Shown piece after piece: positions 1 through 9,469 of a stretch of 64,000 bases of DNA. The stretch is from an uncultured Pelagibacteraceae bacterium. Its GTDB lineage: Bacteria; Pseudomonadota; Alphaproteobacteria; Pelagibacterales; Pelagibacteraceae. The stretch's first letter is position 1, and the number at the start of each line of letters is the position of its first letter. The notes beneath the pieces are model-generated. The model was not told where the DNA came from. It searched no databases and saw only the letters and a program-made list of their open reading frames with translations. A program made the position numbers and the translations under genes. The DNA lies in assembly GCA_902526085.1 (NCBI GenBank), contig CABZJN010000004.1:16440-80439 (forward strand). Direction: 5' to 3'.

Positions 1-1710
1 TTTTTTTTCTTTTTTTAATTCTTTATTTATACCAATCGTTTCATCCACAATTTTTTGTAAAGTTTCAATTTTTTCAACCTTCTCTAGTACTTTTGATTGT
101 TTTGATTTAAATTCTATTTTGTAATCTTGCAGGCCTAGCCCTTCATCAAAAGTAAGGTCAATCTTAATCTTATTCTTCTTTTTGAAATAGTTTAAATCTT
201 CTGAAAAATAATTTTCTATAAAATTAAGTATTTTTTCATTCAAATTGACTTTTACTATTTTGGCATTAGTTTCAAATGTCTTAATTTCAATTAATTTTAT
301 AACCTTTAAAGCAAAAGTTTCGTTAGTTAATTTAATCGACCATTTAATATTGCTTTCCCTTAATCTCTGTCTAGACATCTCAAGTAATCCAAAATTACTT
401 ATTCTTCCTATTTGAATTCTTGCTCTGTCATTTCTACATCTTTCCTTTAATCTTCTTTCAACTTGTTTACGATTATTAAAGCTAAGCATGTCTATAAAAT
501 CTATTATTATTAGACCCGATAAGTCTCTAATTTTAATTTGCCTAGCTATCTCCTCGGCTGCTTCAAGATTAGTATCTAAGGCTGTACTTTCAACATTCTT
601 CTGCTTGATAGATTTACCTGAATTGATATCTATTGATACTAATGCTTCTGTTGGGTTTATTACAATATAACCACCAGAGCTAAGCTTTACTTCTGATTTA
701 AAAATTTCAAAAAGTTTTTTTTCAATATTTTCTTTGAAAAAAAGTGGTATTTTTTCTCTAAATTTTTTTACTTTTTTTAGTTGTTTGGGCATCATAAGCT
801 TCATATATTTTTTTGTTCTTTGATACCCTTCGTTACCTTCTACTATAATATTCTGAGTTTCATCATCATACATGTCTCTTAAACTTCTTTTTATGATATC
901 ACTTTCCTGGTGAATTAAAGACGGAGCAATTGAATTTAGAGCATTATCTTTTATTGAGTTCCAAACTGTAATTAAATTTTTAAGATCACCATCTATCTCA
1001 TTTTTAGTTTTGTTTGAACCAGCAGTTCTTACAATAATACCCATCTCTTTTGGAATTTCTATTTCGTTTAAAATTTTTCTTATTTTCTTTCTATCACCAG
1101 GGTTGAATATTTTTCTTGAAATACCACCACCCTTAGCAGTATTGGGCATTAAAACTATATATTTTCCTGCGATACTTATAAATGTACTAAGTGCAGCTCC
1201 TTTAAAACCCCTTTCATCTTTGAGAACTTGAACCAGTATAACCTGATTTGGTTTAATAACTTCTTGAATTTTGTATCTTTTTGATGGAAATTTTTTTTGA
1301 TTATTATTTTTTTCTTTAATTTCATCTTCTAATTTTTCAACGGGATCATTTATTGTTATTTCATTGTTCCCTTCTAAAATTTTATTTTCATTATTTTCAC
1401 TTTCTTTGGATAGTTCTTCTCTTACTTTTTCTTCCTCCTCTTTTATTTTTTCCAAATCGCTGTGTGGAAGTTGATAATAATCAGACTGAATATCATTGAA
1501 AGAAAGGAAGCCATGTCTCTCTCTTCCAAAATCAACAAAAGCTGCTTGTAGAGAAGGTTCTATTCTACTTACTTTCCCTAAATAAATATTATTTTTTATT
1601 AAAGTGTTATTTACACTTTCATATTCATAGTCTTCAATATGATTATCTTTTTTAAGGACGACTCTTGTTTCATTTGGATGCGTTGCATCAATGTATAAAT
1701 TTTTTGACAT
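1..1710 (-). CDS. rne: Ribonuclease E/G, N-terminal part (cut by window edge)
   Basis: Endoribonuclease of mRNA decay and rRNA processing. The frame is open from the ATG at 1708-1710 to base 1, giving 570 residues without a stop. The start (MSKNLYIDATHPNETRVV) leads into an S1 domain interrupted by an acidic Glu/Asn-rich insert at about residues 60-110, as is common in alphaproteobacteria. The catalytic pair is visible as D361 (VSIDINSG) and D404 (IIIDFIDM), with the same 43-residue spacing as E. coli D303/D346. The small-domain sequence GLLEMSRQRL follows. Odd: the two-cysteine Zn-link (CPxC) that should come about 100 residues after D361 is absent; residues 451-490 have no cysteine. It is divergent from the PBP1A gene across 83 bases. 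RNase G is less likely because the protein continues well past 500 residues. Confidence 0.93.
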   Translation of the reverse strand, partial: MSKNLYIDATHPNETRVVLKKDNHIEDYEYESVNNTLIKNNIYLGKVSRIEPSLQAAFVDFGRERHGFLSFNDIQSDYYQLPHSDLEKIKEEEEKVREELSKESENNENKILEGNNEITINDPVEKLEDEIKEKNNNQKKFPSKRYKIQEVIKPNQVILVQVLKDERGFKGAALSTFISIAGKYIVLMPNTAKGGGISRKIFNPGDRKKIRKILNEIEIPKEMGIIVRTAGSNKTKNEIDGDLKNLITVWNSIKDNALNSIAPSLIHQESDIIKRSLRDMYDDETQNIIVEGNEGYQRTKKYMKLMMPKQLKKVKKFREKIPLFFKENIEKKLFEIFKSEVKLSSGGYIVINPTEALVSIDINSGKSIKQKNVESTALDTNLEAAEEIARQIKIRDLSGLIIIDFIDMLSFNNRKQVERRLKERCRNDRARIQIGRISNFGLLEMSRQRLRESNIKWSIKLTNETFALKVIKLIEIKTFETNAKIVKVNLNEKILNFIENYFSEDLNYFKKKNKIKIDLTFDEGLGLQDYKIEFKSKQSKVLEKVEKIETLQKIVDETIGINKELKKEKK

Positions 1711-1793
1711 AAATTTTGATTATTTTTCATTTGTTTTGTTTTTTAAATTCGGTGCCTTAACTTTAACAAATTCGATCAATAATTTAAACTAAA

Positions 1794-4133
1794 ATGAGTA
1801 AATTAATAAAAAAATTCCTGCTAGCTTTTACTTTACTTTTTTTGTTGAGCTTTATAGCTATCTTCTCAATACTTTGGTCTTATTCAAATAAATTGCCAGA
1901 TTATAAATTTTTAAAAAATTATAAACCACCAGTATCAAGTAAAGTATATTCTGGGAATGGAGTTTTAATTAGTGATTTCTCCTCCGAAAAAAGAATATTT
2001 GTTCCATACAATGCTATACCAAAAAAAATAATTTTTTCATTTTTATCTTCCGAAGATAAGAATTTTTTTAGACATCCAGGTGTTGATGCAAAAGGAGTAT
2101 TAAGAGCAATTAAAAATAATATTTTTAATATAATTAAATCTAATAGATTGGAGGGAGCATCTACTATTACTCAACAGGTAGCTAAAAATTTTCTATTATC
2201 TAACGAAGTAAGTTTAGATAGAAAGATCAAGGAAGCTATTTTAGCATTTAGAATTGAAAGAGCCTTGTCAAAAGAGAGAATACTAGAGCTTTATTTAAAT
2301 CAGATTTATCTTGGCGAAGGATCATATGGTATAGCTTCAGCAAGCCTTAGATACTTTGACAAACCTATTGGTGAATTAGATTACTCAGAGTCAGCTTTAT
2401 TAGCTGCCTTACCTAAGGCTCCAAGTAAATATAACCCATATAAAAATAAAGAATTAGCTACTTATAGAAGAAACTTAGTAATTAAAAATCTTTATGACAA
2501 TAACTATATCTCACAAGATAAGTATTCTGATTTAATTAATTCAAAAATAAATTTAAAAAAAAGAAAAAAAATTTTTTTAGAAGATACAAGATATTTTGTA
2601 GAAGATATTAGAAAAAAGGTAATAGAGGATTATGGGTATGATAAAGTTCACAAGCAAGGTTTCAATATTAAAAGCCCAATAAATCTAGAACTTCAAAATT
2701 TAGCTTCAGCTTCATTAAGAAAAGGATTGTTAGAATATGATAAGCGAAAAGGTTGGCGTGGGCCTCTAGATAATCGAAAAGATAAAGATTGGTATAAGAA
2801 TTTAGATAAATTCAATTTAGAAAAAATAATTGATTGGCAAATAGCAATTGTAAAAAGAATAGATAAGTTTGAGACAGTTATTCAAACATCTGATAAAGAA
2901 AATGGTATAATAAGTTATGAAGATATTAATTGGACAAGGAAAAATTTTAATCAAATATTTAAAATAAATGATCTGATTTATGTAAAGAAAGTTTCTGAAG
3001 GAATTTTTAGCTTAAGACAATTACCAAATGTCAATGGAGGAATAGTCGTTATGGACCCCTATAGTGGCAGAGTATTGGCAATGTCAGGAGGATTTAGTTT
3101 TAAAAAAAGTGAGTTTAATAGAGTTTCGCAAGCCAAGAGACAGCCTGGTTCATCTTTTAAACCATTTATTTATGCCTTAGCGTTAGAGAATAATTATACT
3201 CCATCTTCTTTAATTCTTGATGCACCTATTGTTCTTGATCAAGGAGAGGATCTTAAACTGTGGAAACCAGAAAATTATGGTAAAAAATTTTATGGTCTTT
3301 CTACTTTAAGGACTGGTGTCGAAAAATCTAGAAACCTCATGACGGTTAGAATTTCACAAGACTTAGGTATTGATAAGATTATAAATTTCTCAAAGGAACT
3401 TAATATTTATGATAATCCTGAAGAATTAATGTCAGTGTCATTAGGATCTGTTGAAACCACATTGTTGAACATTACAAGTGCCTATTGTTCTTTTGTTAAT
3501 GGTGGAAAATTAGTAAACCCTGTAATAATTGATAGAGTTCAGGATAGTCAAGGTAATACAATTTTTAATAATGAAAAAAGATTTTGTGAAAATTGTGACG
3601 AAATTTCTTTTGAGGGAAAAAATGTGCCAATAATAAAAAGTAATTATAAACAAATATTTTCTCCACAAACTGCATATCAAATGACTTCAATTCTAGAAGG
3701 TGCTATTCAGAGGGGTACTGGAAAGAAACTTCGAAATTTAAATTTACAAATTGCTGGAAAAACAGGTACAACAAATAATAATACCGATGCATGGTTTATC
3801 GGATATACCTCAAATTTAGTTGTGGGGGTCTATGTTGGATATGATAAACCCAAAAGATTAGGAAAGTATGAAACAGGCTCTAAAACTGCACTACCAATTT
3901 TTAAAAATTTCATAAAAAAAGCTGTGAATAATTATGAAGCTAGACCTTTTAAAATTGCAAAAGGAATAAAAATGATGGTTATTGATGCTGATACAGGAAA
4001 AAAAGCAAATTTTGGCTCAAAAAAAACAATTATTGAGTCATATAAAAAAGAAAAAATTGAAAATCAGTCATATAATAGTAATGATAGTTATAATATTAAC
4101 AGTTTAAAAGAAAATATTTTTAAATTTTATTAA
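1794..4133 (+). CDS. mrcA: Penicillin-binding protein 1A (bifunctional transglycosylase/transpeptidase)
   Basis: Polymerises and cross-links peptidoglycan in the periplasm, anchored in the inner membrane. The 779-residue protein has one N-terminal membrane segment (about 7-29), a GT51 glycosyltransferase domain with the catalytic-Glu motif SSEDKNFFRHPG near residue 85 and EGASTITQQVAKN, and a transpeptidase domain. The transpeptidase motifs are SxxK at S453-K456 (QPGSSFKPF), SxN in KSRNLM and KTG at 656-658 (AGKTGTTNNNTDAW). Its length is normal for class A PBPs. The stop codon shares one base with the prfB start, so the two are probably co-transcribed. The start is chosen because it directly precedes the basic stretch and membrane segment. 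Confidence 0.95.
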   Translation: MSKLIKKFLLAFTLLFLLSFIAIFSILWSYSNKLPDYKFLKNYKPPVSSKVYSGNGVLISDFSSEKRIFVPYNAIPKKIIFSFLSSEDKNFFRHPGVDAKGVLRAIKNNIFNIIKSNRLEGASTITQQVAKNFLLSNEVSLDRKIKEAILAFRIERALSKERILELYLNQIYLGEGSYGIASASLRYFDKPIGELDYSESALLAALPKAPSKYNPYKNKELATYRRNLVIKNLYDNNYISQDKYSDLINSKINLKKRKKIFLEDTRYFVEDIRKKVIEDYGYDKVHKQGFNIKSPINLELQNLASASLRKGLLEYDKRKGWRGPLDNRKDKDWYKNLDKFNLEKIIDWQIAIVKRIDKFETVIQTSDKENGIISYEDINWTRKNFNQIFKINDLIYVKKVSEGIFSLRQLPNVNGGIVVMDPYSGRVLAMSGGFSFKKSEFNRVSQAKRQPGSSFKPFIYALALENNYTPSSLILDAPIVLDQGEDLKLWKPENYGKKFYGLSTLRTGVEKSRNLMTVRISQDLGIDKIINFSKELNIYDNPEELMSVSLGSVETTLLNITSAYCSFVNGGKLVNPVIIDRVQDSQGNTIFNNEKRFCENCDEISFEGKNVPIIKSNYKQIFSPQTAYQMTSILEGAIQRGTGKKLRNLNLQIAGKTGTTNNNTDAWFIGYTSNLVVGVYVGYDKPKRLGKYETGSKTALPIFKNFIKKAVNNYEARPFKIAKGIKMMVIDADTGKKANFGSKKTIIESYKKEKIENQSYNSNDSYNINSLKENIFKFY

Positions 4134-5231
4134 TGGAACAAGAAATAGAAAAATTTAAGGCTGAGGTAATTAAAATAAGTCAGAGAATTAAGGAGTTTCT
4201 TTGAAACACAAGATATTGTTTTAAAAAGAAATAAACTTAACATCCTGATAGAAGACCCAAAATTCTGGGATGATAGAAAAAAAGCTGAAAAAATATTAAA
4301 AGAAAAAAAAGGATATGATGACCTATTAGTCTCTCATAAACAATCAGAAAGAGAGATTGATGAGTTATATGATATCTTTAAGCTTGCAAGCGAAGAAAAT
4401 GATAAACATCTAATTCAAGAAACTTTAGATAAATTTTTAAATTTAAAAAAAAATTTAAAAAAATTAGAAATTAAATGTTTTCTTTCAAATGAAAACGATA
4501 CTTTAGATAGTTATTTGGAATTTCATGCAGGTGCAGGAGGTACCGAAAGTCAAGACTGGGCTCAAATGTTAAGAAGAATGTATATGAAGTGGGCATTTGA
4601 TCGAGGATACAATGTTGAATTGATTAGTGAGCATAGAGGTGATGAAGCTGGAATTAAGTCATCAGTTATTAAAATTTCTGGAGAATATATTTATGGATTT
4701 TTAAAATCAGAATCAGGAATACACCGTTTGGTAAGAATTTCCCCTTTTGACTCAGGCGCAAGAAGACATACAAGCTTTGCTAGCGTTTGGGTTTACCCAG
4801 TAATAAGTGAGAATATAGATATTGAGGTATTAGATAAAGATTTAAGAATTGATACTTACAGATCAAGTGGAGCTGGTGGACAACATGTTAACACAACTGA
4901 TAGTGCAGTAAGAATTACTCATATTCCTAGTAAAATTGTTGTCCAATGTCAAAATGAGAGATCACAACATAAAAATAAAGAAACTTGCATGAATATGCTT
5001 AAAGCAAGACTTTATGAGCATGAAATACAAAAGAGAAAAAAAGAAAGTGATAATATTGAAAGCTCAAAATCAGAAATTGGTTGGGGACATCAAATAAGAT
5101 CATATGTATTACATCCTTACAGAATGGTGAAAGATAATAGAACGAACTACGAAAATTCAAATCCAGATAAGGTATTAGATGGAGAAATTGATGAATTTTT
5201 AGAAAACTCTTTATATAAAATAAATGCCTAA
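4133..5231 (+). CDS. prfB: Peptide chain release factor 2, expressed by programmed +1 frameshift
   Basis: Class I release factor that recognises UGA/UAA and triggers peptide release. Zero-frame translation from ATG 4133 gives 23 codons ending CTT followed by an in-frame TGA at 4202-4204. Shifting +1 (next codon GAA at 4203) opens 342 more codons, for 365 residues in total, the same length as E. coli RF2. Beyond the shift, the codon-recognition tripeptide SPF (RISPFDSGARR) and the catalytic GGQ loop (SSGAGGQHVNTTDSAV) are present. A single-frame reading would start wrongly near 4515 and lose the N-terminal domain. It overlaps mrcA by 1 base and the AsmA-like gene by 8. Confidence 0.95.
4191..4204 (+). 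promoter_or_regulatory. prfB programmed +1 frameshift signal
   Basis: An internal Shine-Dalgarno-like AGGAG (4191-4195) lies three bases upstream of the slippery codon CTT (4199-4201), which is followed by the stop TGA (4202-4204). Spacing and order match the classical bacterial prfB autoregulatory site, in which low RF2 slows termination at UGA and favours the shift into the +1 frame. The base after TGA is A, rather than the C of E. coli. Confidence 0.93.
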
Positions 5232-8202
5232 GAAAATATTAATTACACTTATATCAATTTTATTAATCTTAGGTATATGCATTACATATTTAAGTATTTA
5301 TGGAATAAAAACAGATAAATTTAATAATTTTATAAATAATAAAGTTAAAGATTTTAACTCAAAAGTAACACTGCAAACTGAGAATGTTTATATTAAGTTA
5401 AATTTAAGTGAGAGAGCGATTAATATTAACACTAAGAATGCAAATTTAATCGCAGAATCCAATACAATTAAAATTTCAAATATAGATATTAATTTAAATT
5501 TAATAAAATTTTTAAAGAATGAAAGTTCAATAAAAAATATAAAAATAAAATCTGCAAGTAATTTAATAAAGGACGTTACATCATTCTTAAATACAATAGA
5601 CTATAATTTATCTAGATACATATTTTATAGTCAGATCAAAGAAGGATTATTAGATTTTAAAATAGATGCTAAATTAGATAGTAAAAGACAAGAGTCTCTC
5701 TCTTTTTTTATTTCAGGCTCAGTGAGAAAAGCAAAATTAAATATACCAGGATATGAAAGTTTAAATGACTTAAATTTTAACTTTCAGAATAGGGATACAA
5801 TAACTAAAATTTCAAATCTAAATTTCATTTATCAGAAAATAATATTTGCATCAAAAAGAATAGATGTAACAGTAGAAAAATCTGGTGAATATTATGTTGA
5901 AGGAGATATAGAAAATTCTAAAGGACTAATAAACCCAAACTTAATATTTAAATTTACAAATATAAAACAAGATTATTTGTTTAATAAGGATATTTTGCTT
6001 CAGAGTCAAAATTCATTCTCTTTTAAATTAAATAAAAATAAGAAAATTAAAAATATTAAAATTGTATCTATTTTAGATTTTGACGAAATTCATTTTAATA
6101 AAAAATACCAAAATCTAATTTTTTTAAAAGAGGGTACAATTAAATCTAAATTTGAAAATGAAAAATTTACTGCAGAGCTTGATACCCACTTTGCTTTTTT
6201 AGAAGATTTAAAATCAAAAAATGAATTTAAAAATAATAATTTAAAATTATTTTTAAGTAGCAAAAATAATCAAAAAATAATGATAAAAGGAAATATAAGC
6301 AATGGAAAAGCACTTTTAGATCCTAAAATTTTTTTAAACTTTATAGATTTAGAACCAAAACTTCTATCTGATAAAAAAATTAATTTTGAAACAGATAATA
6401 ACTTCAAATTTGAAATTAATAATAACAAAATAAAAAATTACCTAGTCGATTCTGAAATTTATTTAGATAAATTAGAACTTAATGAAGAAATCCAAGACAT
6501 TCTGTACCTAAAAAATATTAAAACTAAGATAATTTTTGGAGATCAATTATTAAAAGTAGATTTAAAAAGTAATTACTCATTTTTAGACAAAAATTTTGAT
6601 AATGAGTCTGAAAATAATATTATAAATCTCAAATTAGACAAAAAAGACGATAAAATCTCTGATGTAGAAATATTTGTACAGTCAGATAATAATTCAATCA
6701 ATACTAAAGAGCTTAAAAAATATTTAAATATTCAAGAACAAGATAATTTAATAAAGGATCAAATAATTAACCTAAATTCAAATTTTACAATAAATGTATC
6801 AATTGACGATACATTTAACTTTAAAAAATTTTCTATAAAATCAAATTTAAATTTTGATAATTTAAATATTAATTACAGATCAAATTTCATTAAAAAATAT
6901 TTAACAAGTTTCGACAATAAGATTGGTATCAAAAATCCTCAAATCCTATTTGAATATTCAAATGATATAATTAATTTACAACTGGATGGAAAATATTTAT
7001 TACAAAATAAAGAGGATGATTTTTTTATTAAATATAAAGGTAACAAAAATAATTTTGAACTTTATACATTATTAGATTTAGATGATAGTGATTTTAAGAT
7101 TGATGAAATTCAATATTTCAAGAAAAAAAATATTCCATCAAAATTAGAAATTTTATTAAATAAATCTACAAATGGCTTTAACTTACAGAAAATCAGTTTT
7201 ACAGAAAACAAAAATTATATTTCACTGAATAATCTCTATATATCTGATGATTTTAAATTACAGAGTGCGGATAAAATTGATGTTAATTTTTTTAATAGCA
7301 AAGGAGTTCAAAATAATTTCCAAATTAAGAAAAATTCAAATAATTATCAATTTATTGGAAACCACATTGATGGAGAAAAAATAATTGAAAAATTATTGAG
7401 AAGCAATAACAAAACTAAGATTTCTAATTTCTTTGATAATTTAAATACTTCAGTAATATTTAATTTAGAAAAGGTATATTTAGAAAAAGATGAATATCTT
7501 AAAAAATTTGTTGGTGAAATCGATATAAGAAATAATAAATTAATTTTAGCTAAAGCTAATGGAGTTTTGGATAAAGAAAATCAATTCTCTTACTCTTATA
7601 GAACTACAACTAAGAATGAAAAAATCACAAATATATTTATTCAAGAACCAAGACCGTTTATAAATAATTATAAATTTATAAAAGGTTTTGATGAGGGTGA
7701 ATTAAAACTTAGTTCAACCAAAATTGATAATGCATCTAGGTCAAAACTCAAAATTACTAATTTTAAAGTTAAAGAAGTACCAGTTTTAGCAAAAATTCTT
7801 ACACTCGCATCTTTACAAGGAATTGCTGATCTTTTGACGGGTGAGGGAATAAGATTTAATGAATTTGAGATGGATTATAGGACAAAAAATAATCTTACTG
7901 AGATAGATGAGATGTATGCAATAGGACCAGCAATTTCAATAATGATGGAGGGTTATATTGAGAAAGACAGGATAACAAGTTTAAGAGGAACCTTAGTGCC
8001 TGCAACAACTATTAATAAGAACATAGCCAAAATACCATTACTTGGTAAAATTTTAGTAGGCAGCAAAACTGGTGAAGGTATATTTGGTGTAAGTTTTAAA
8101 ATTAAAGGACCACCTGATGACTTAAAAAGTACAGTTAATCCAATAAAAACTTTAACTCCGAGATTTATCACTAGGACTTTAGAAAATCTAAAAGGTAATT
8201 AA
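5224..8202 (+). CDS. Large AsmA-like/DUF3971-type envelope protein
   Basis: This 992-residue protein has one N-terminal membrane anchor (about residues 4-26) and a long beta-rich, Asn/Lys-heavy body expected in the periplasm. Its C-terminal ~190 residues (GEGIRFNEFEMDYRTKN; IAKIPLLGKILVGSKTGEG) look like the conserved tail of the YhdP/AsmA superfamily. Members of that superfamily are thought to bridge inner and outer membranes and help move phospholipid. The family call rests on the C-terminal tail and overall architecture; the middle is too diverged to judge by eye. It overlaps prfB by 8 bases and ends convergently with tyrS, overlapping by 4. The exact substrate and subfamily are unknown. 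Confidence 0.75.
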   Translation: MPKKILITLISILLILGICITYLSIYGIKTDKFNNFINNKVKDFNSKVTLQTENVYIKLNLSERAININTKNANLIAESNTIKISNIDINLNLIKFLKNESSIKNIKIKSASNLIKDVTSFLNTIDYNLSRYIFYSQIKEGLLDFKIDAKLDSKRQESLSFFISGSVRKAKLNIPGYESLNDLNFNFQNRDTITKISNLNFIYQKIIFASKRIDVTVEKSGEYYVEGDIENSKGLINPNLIFKFTNIKQDYLFNKDILLQSQNSFSFKLNKNKKIKNIKIVSILDFDEIHFNKKYQNLIFLKEGTIKSKFENEKFTAELDTHFAFLEDLKSKNEFKNNNLKLFLSSKNNQKIMIKGNISNGKALLDPKIFLNFIDLEPKLLSDKKINFETDNNFKFEINNNKIKNYLVDSEIYLDKLELNEEIQDILYLKNIKTKIIFGDQLLKVDLKSNYSFLDKNFDNESENNIINLKLDKKDDKISDVEIFVQSDNNSINTKELKKYLNIQEQDNLIKDQIINLNSNFTINVSIDDTFNFKKFSIKSNLNFDNLNINYRSNFIKKYLTSFDNKIGIKNPQILFEYSNDIINLQLDGKYLLQNKEDDFFIKYKGNKNNFELYTLLDLDDSDFKIDEIQYFKKKNIPSKLEILLNKSTNGFNLQKISFTENKNYISLNNLYISDDFKLQSADKIDVNFFNSKGVQNNFQIKKNSNNYQFIGNHIDGEKIIEKLLRSNNKTKISNFFDNLNTSVIFNLEKVYLEKDEYLKKFVGEIDIRNNKLILAKANGVLDKENQFSYSYRTTTKNEKITNIFIQEPRPFINNYKFIKGFDEGELKLSSTKIDNASRSKLKITNFKVKEVPVLAKILTLASLQGIADLLTGEGIRFNEFEMDYRTKNNLTEIDEMYAIGPAISIMMEGYIEKDRITSLRGTLVPATTINKNIAKIPLLGKILVGSKTGEGIFGVSFKIKGPPDDLKSTVNPIKTLTPRFITRTLENLKGN

Positions 8203-9422
8203 TTTGTAATTTTAAAGTGCTTTTTTTTTCCTATAGATAGCTTAATAAAACCCTTATCTGAGAATAAATTAGAATCAATTATATATTTTTCATCTAATAC
8301 ATTTTCATTATTTAATTTTATTCCGTTTGACTTAATTAATCTTCTTATTTCTGATTTAGAAATATCTTTATTTACAAAAGAAATTAGCTCAACTATATTT
8401 TTCGATAAAATATCTTTATTTACTTTTATCCCAGGTAGGTTTTCTCCTGTAGAATTCTCTTTAAAAGTATTTTTTGCAAGTTTCTCAGACTTTTCAGCTT
8501 CTTTTATCCCATGTAACATTTCTGTTGCATTATTGGCGAGTAAAATTTTTAGTTCGTTTATATCCTTATCTTTTTCTTTTTCTATTTTTTCTAAAGACAG
8601 ATCAGTAAACATTTTTAAAAACTTTAATACATCTCTATCATCAGTATTTCTCCAAAACTGCCAATAATCATATGGAGATAACATTTCTTTATTTAACCAT
8701 ACTGCACCTTTTTCAGTTTTACCCATTTTAGTGCCTGATGCCAATGTTATTAGTGGAGTGGTTAAGCCAAATGTTTGGTTTCCAGACTCTCTTTTAATTA
8801 GTTCAACACCATTTACTATATTTCCCCATTGATCAGATCCGCCAATTTGTAAATTACATTTGTTTGATTTATTAAGTTCATAAAAATCATATGCTTGTAA
8901 AATCATATAATTAAATTCCATATAACTTAAAGATTGTTCTCTTTCTAATCTTAATTTAACACTATCAAATGTTAACATTTTATTTATTGTAAAATGTTTA
9001 CCTATGTCTCTTAGAAAATTTATATAATTGAGTTTGCTTAACCATTTGTAATTATTCACAAAAATTGGTTTTAATTTTGAATTATTTGTTTTAAGAAAAA
9101 TTTTAAAAACTTTTTTTATATTATTAATATTATTCTCAATTTGCTTTTCAGAAAGGATTTTTCTAGTTTCTTCTTTACCTGATGGATCTCCAATTCTAGT
9201 AGTGCCTCCACCTAAAAGAACAATTGGTCTGTGGCCATACTTTTGCAAAAGTCTAAGGCACATGATTTGCAATAAACTTCCGACATGTAAACTTGGAGCT
9301 GTACTATCAAATCCAATATAAGCGTTTGTACTTTCTTTATCTAATAGATTTGACAATTCTATTTCATTAGTACATTGATAATAGTATCCTCTCTCTTTAA
9401 ATTCTTTTAAAAAATTCTTCAT
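8199..9422 (-). CDS. tyrS: Tyrosyl-tRNA synthetase
   Basis: Class I aminoacyl-tRNA synthetase that charges tRNA-Tyr in the cytoplasm. The 407-residue protein has the HIGH-class signature as SLHVGSLLQ near residue 44, the tyrosine/tRNA region QIGGSDQWGNIVNG, and the KMSKS-class loop as GTKMGKTEKGAVW. An S4 RNA-binding domain forms the C-terminus (residues ~340-400). Length and motif order match the bacterial TyrS group with a KMGKT/KFGKT loop. It is divergent from anmK with 47 bases between starts, and its stop overlaps the stop of the AsmA-like gene. Confidence 0.96.
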   Translation of the reverse strand: MKNFLKEFKERGYYYQCTNEIELSNLLDKESTNAYIGFDSTAPSLHVGSLLQIMCLRLLQKYGHRPIVLLGGGTTRIGDPSGKEETRKILSEKQIENNINNIKKVFKIFLKTNNSKLKPIFVNNYKWLSKLNYINFLRDIGKHFTINKMLTFDSVKLRLEREQSLSYMEFNYMILQAYDFYELNKSNKCNLQIGGSDQWGNIVNGVELIKRESGNQTFGLTTPLITLASGTKMGKTEKGAVWLNKEMLSPYDYWQFWRNTDDRDVLKFLKMFTDLSLEKIEKEKDKDINELKILLANNATEMLHGIKEAEKSEKLAKNTFKENSTGENLPGIKVNKDILSKNIVELISFVNKDISKSEIRRLIKSNGIKLNNENVLDEKYIIDSNLFSDKGFIKLSIGKKKHFKITN

Positions 9423-9469
9423 AGGTCTATAATCTTACAATATACATATTTTAATAAAAAAGAATAAGA

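Noticed and set aside
5224..8202. Possible internal repeats or a surface adhesin because of the very Asn/Lys-rich middle.
   Set aside because: No repeat unit could be aligned; the anchor and conserved C-terminal tail fit the AsmA-like superfamily better.
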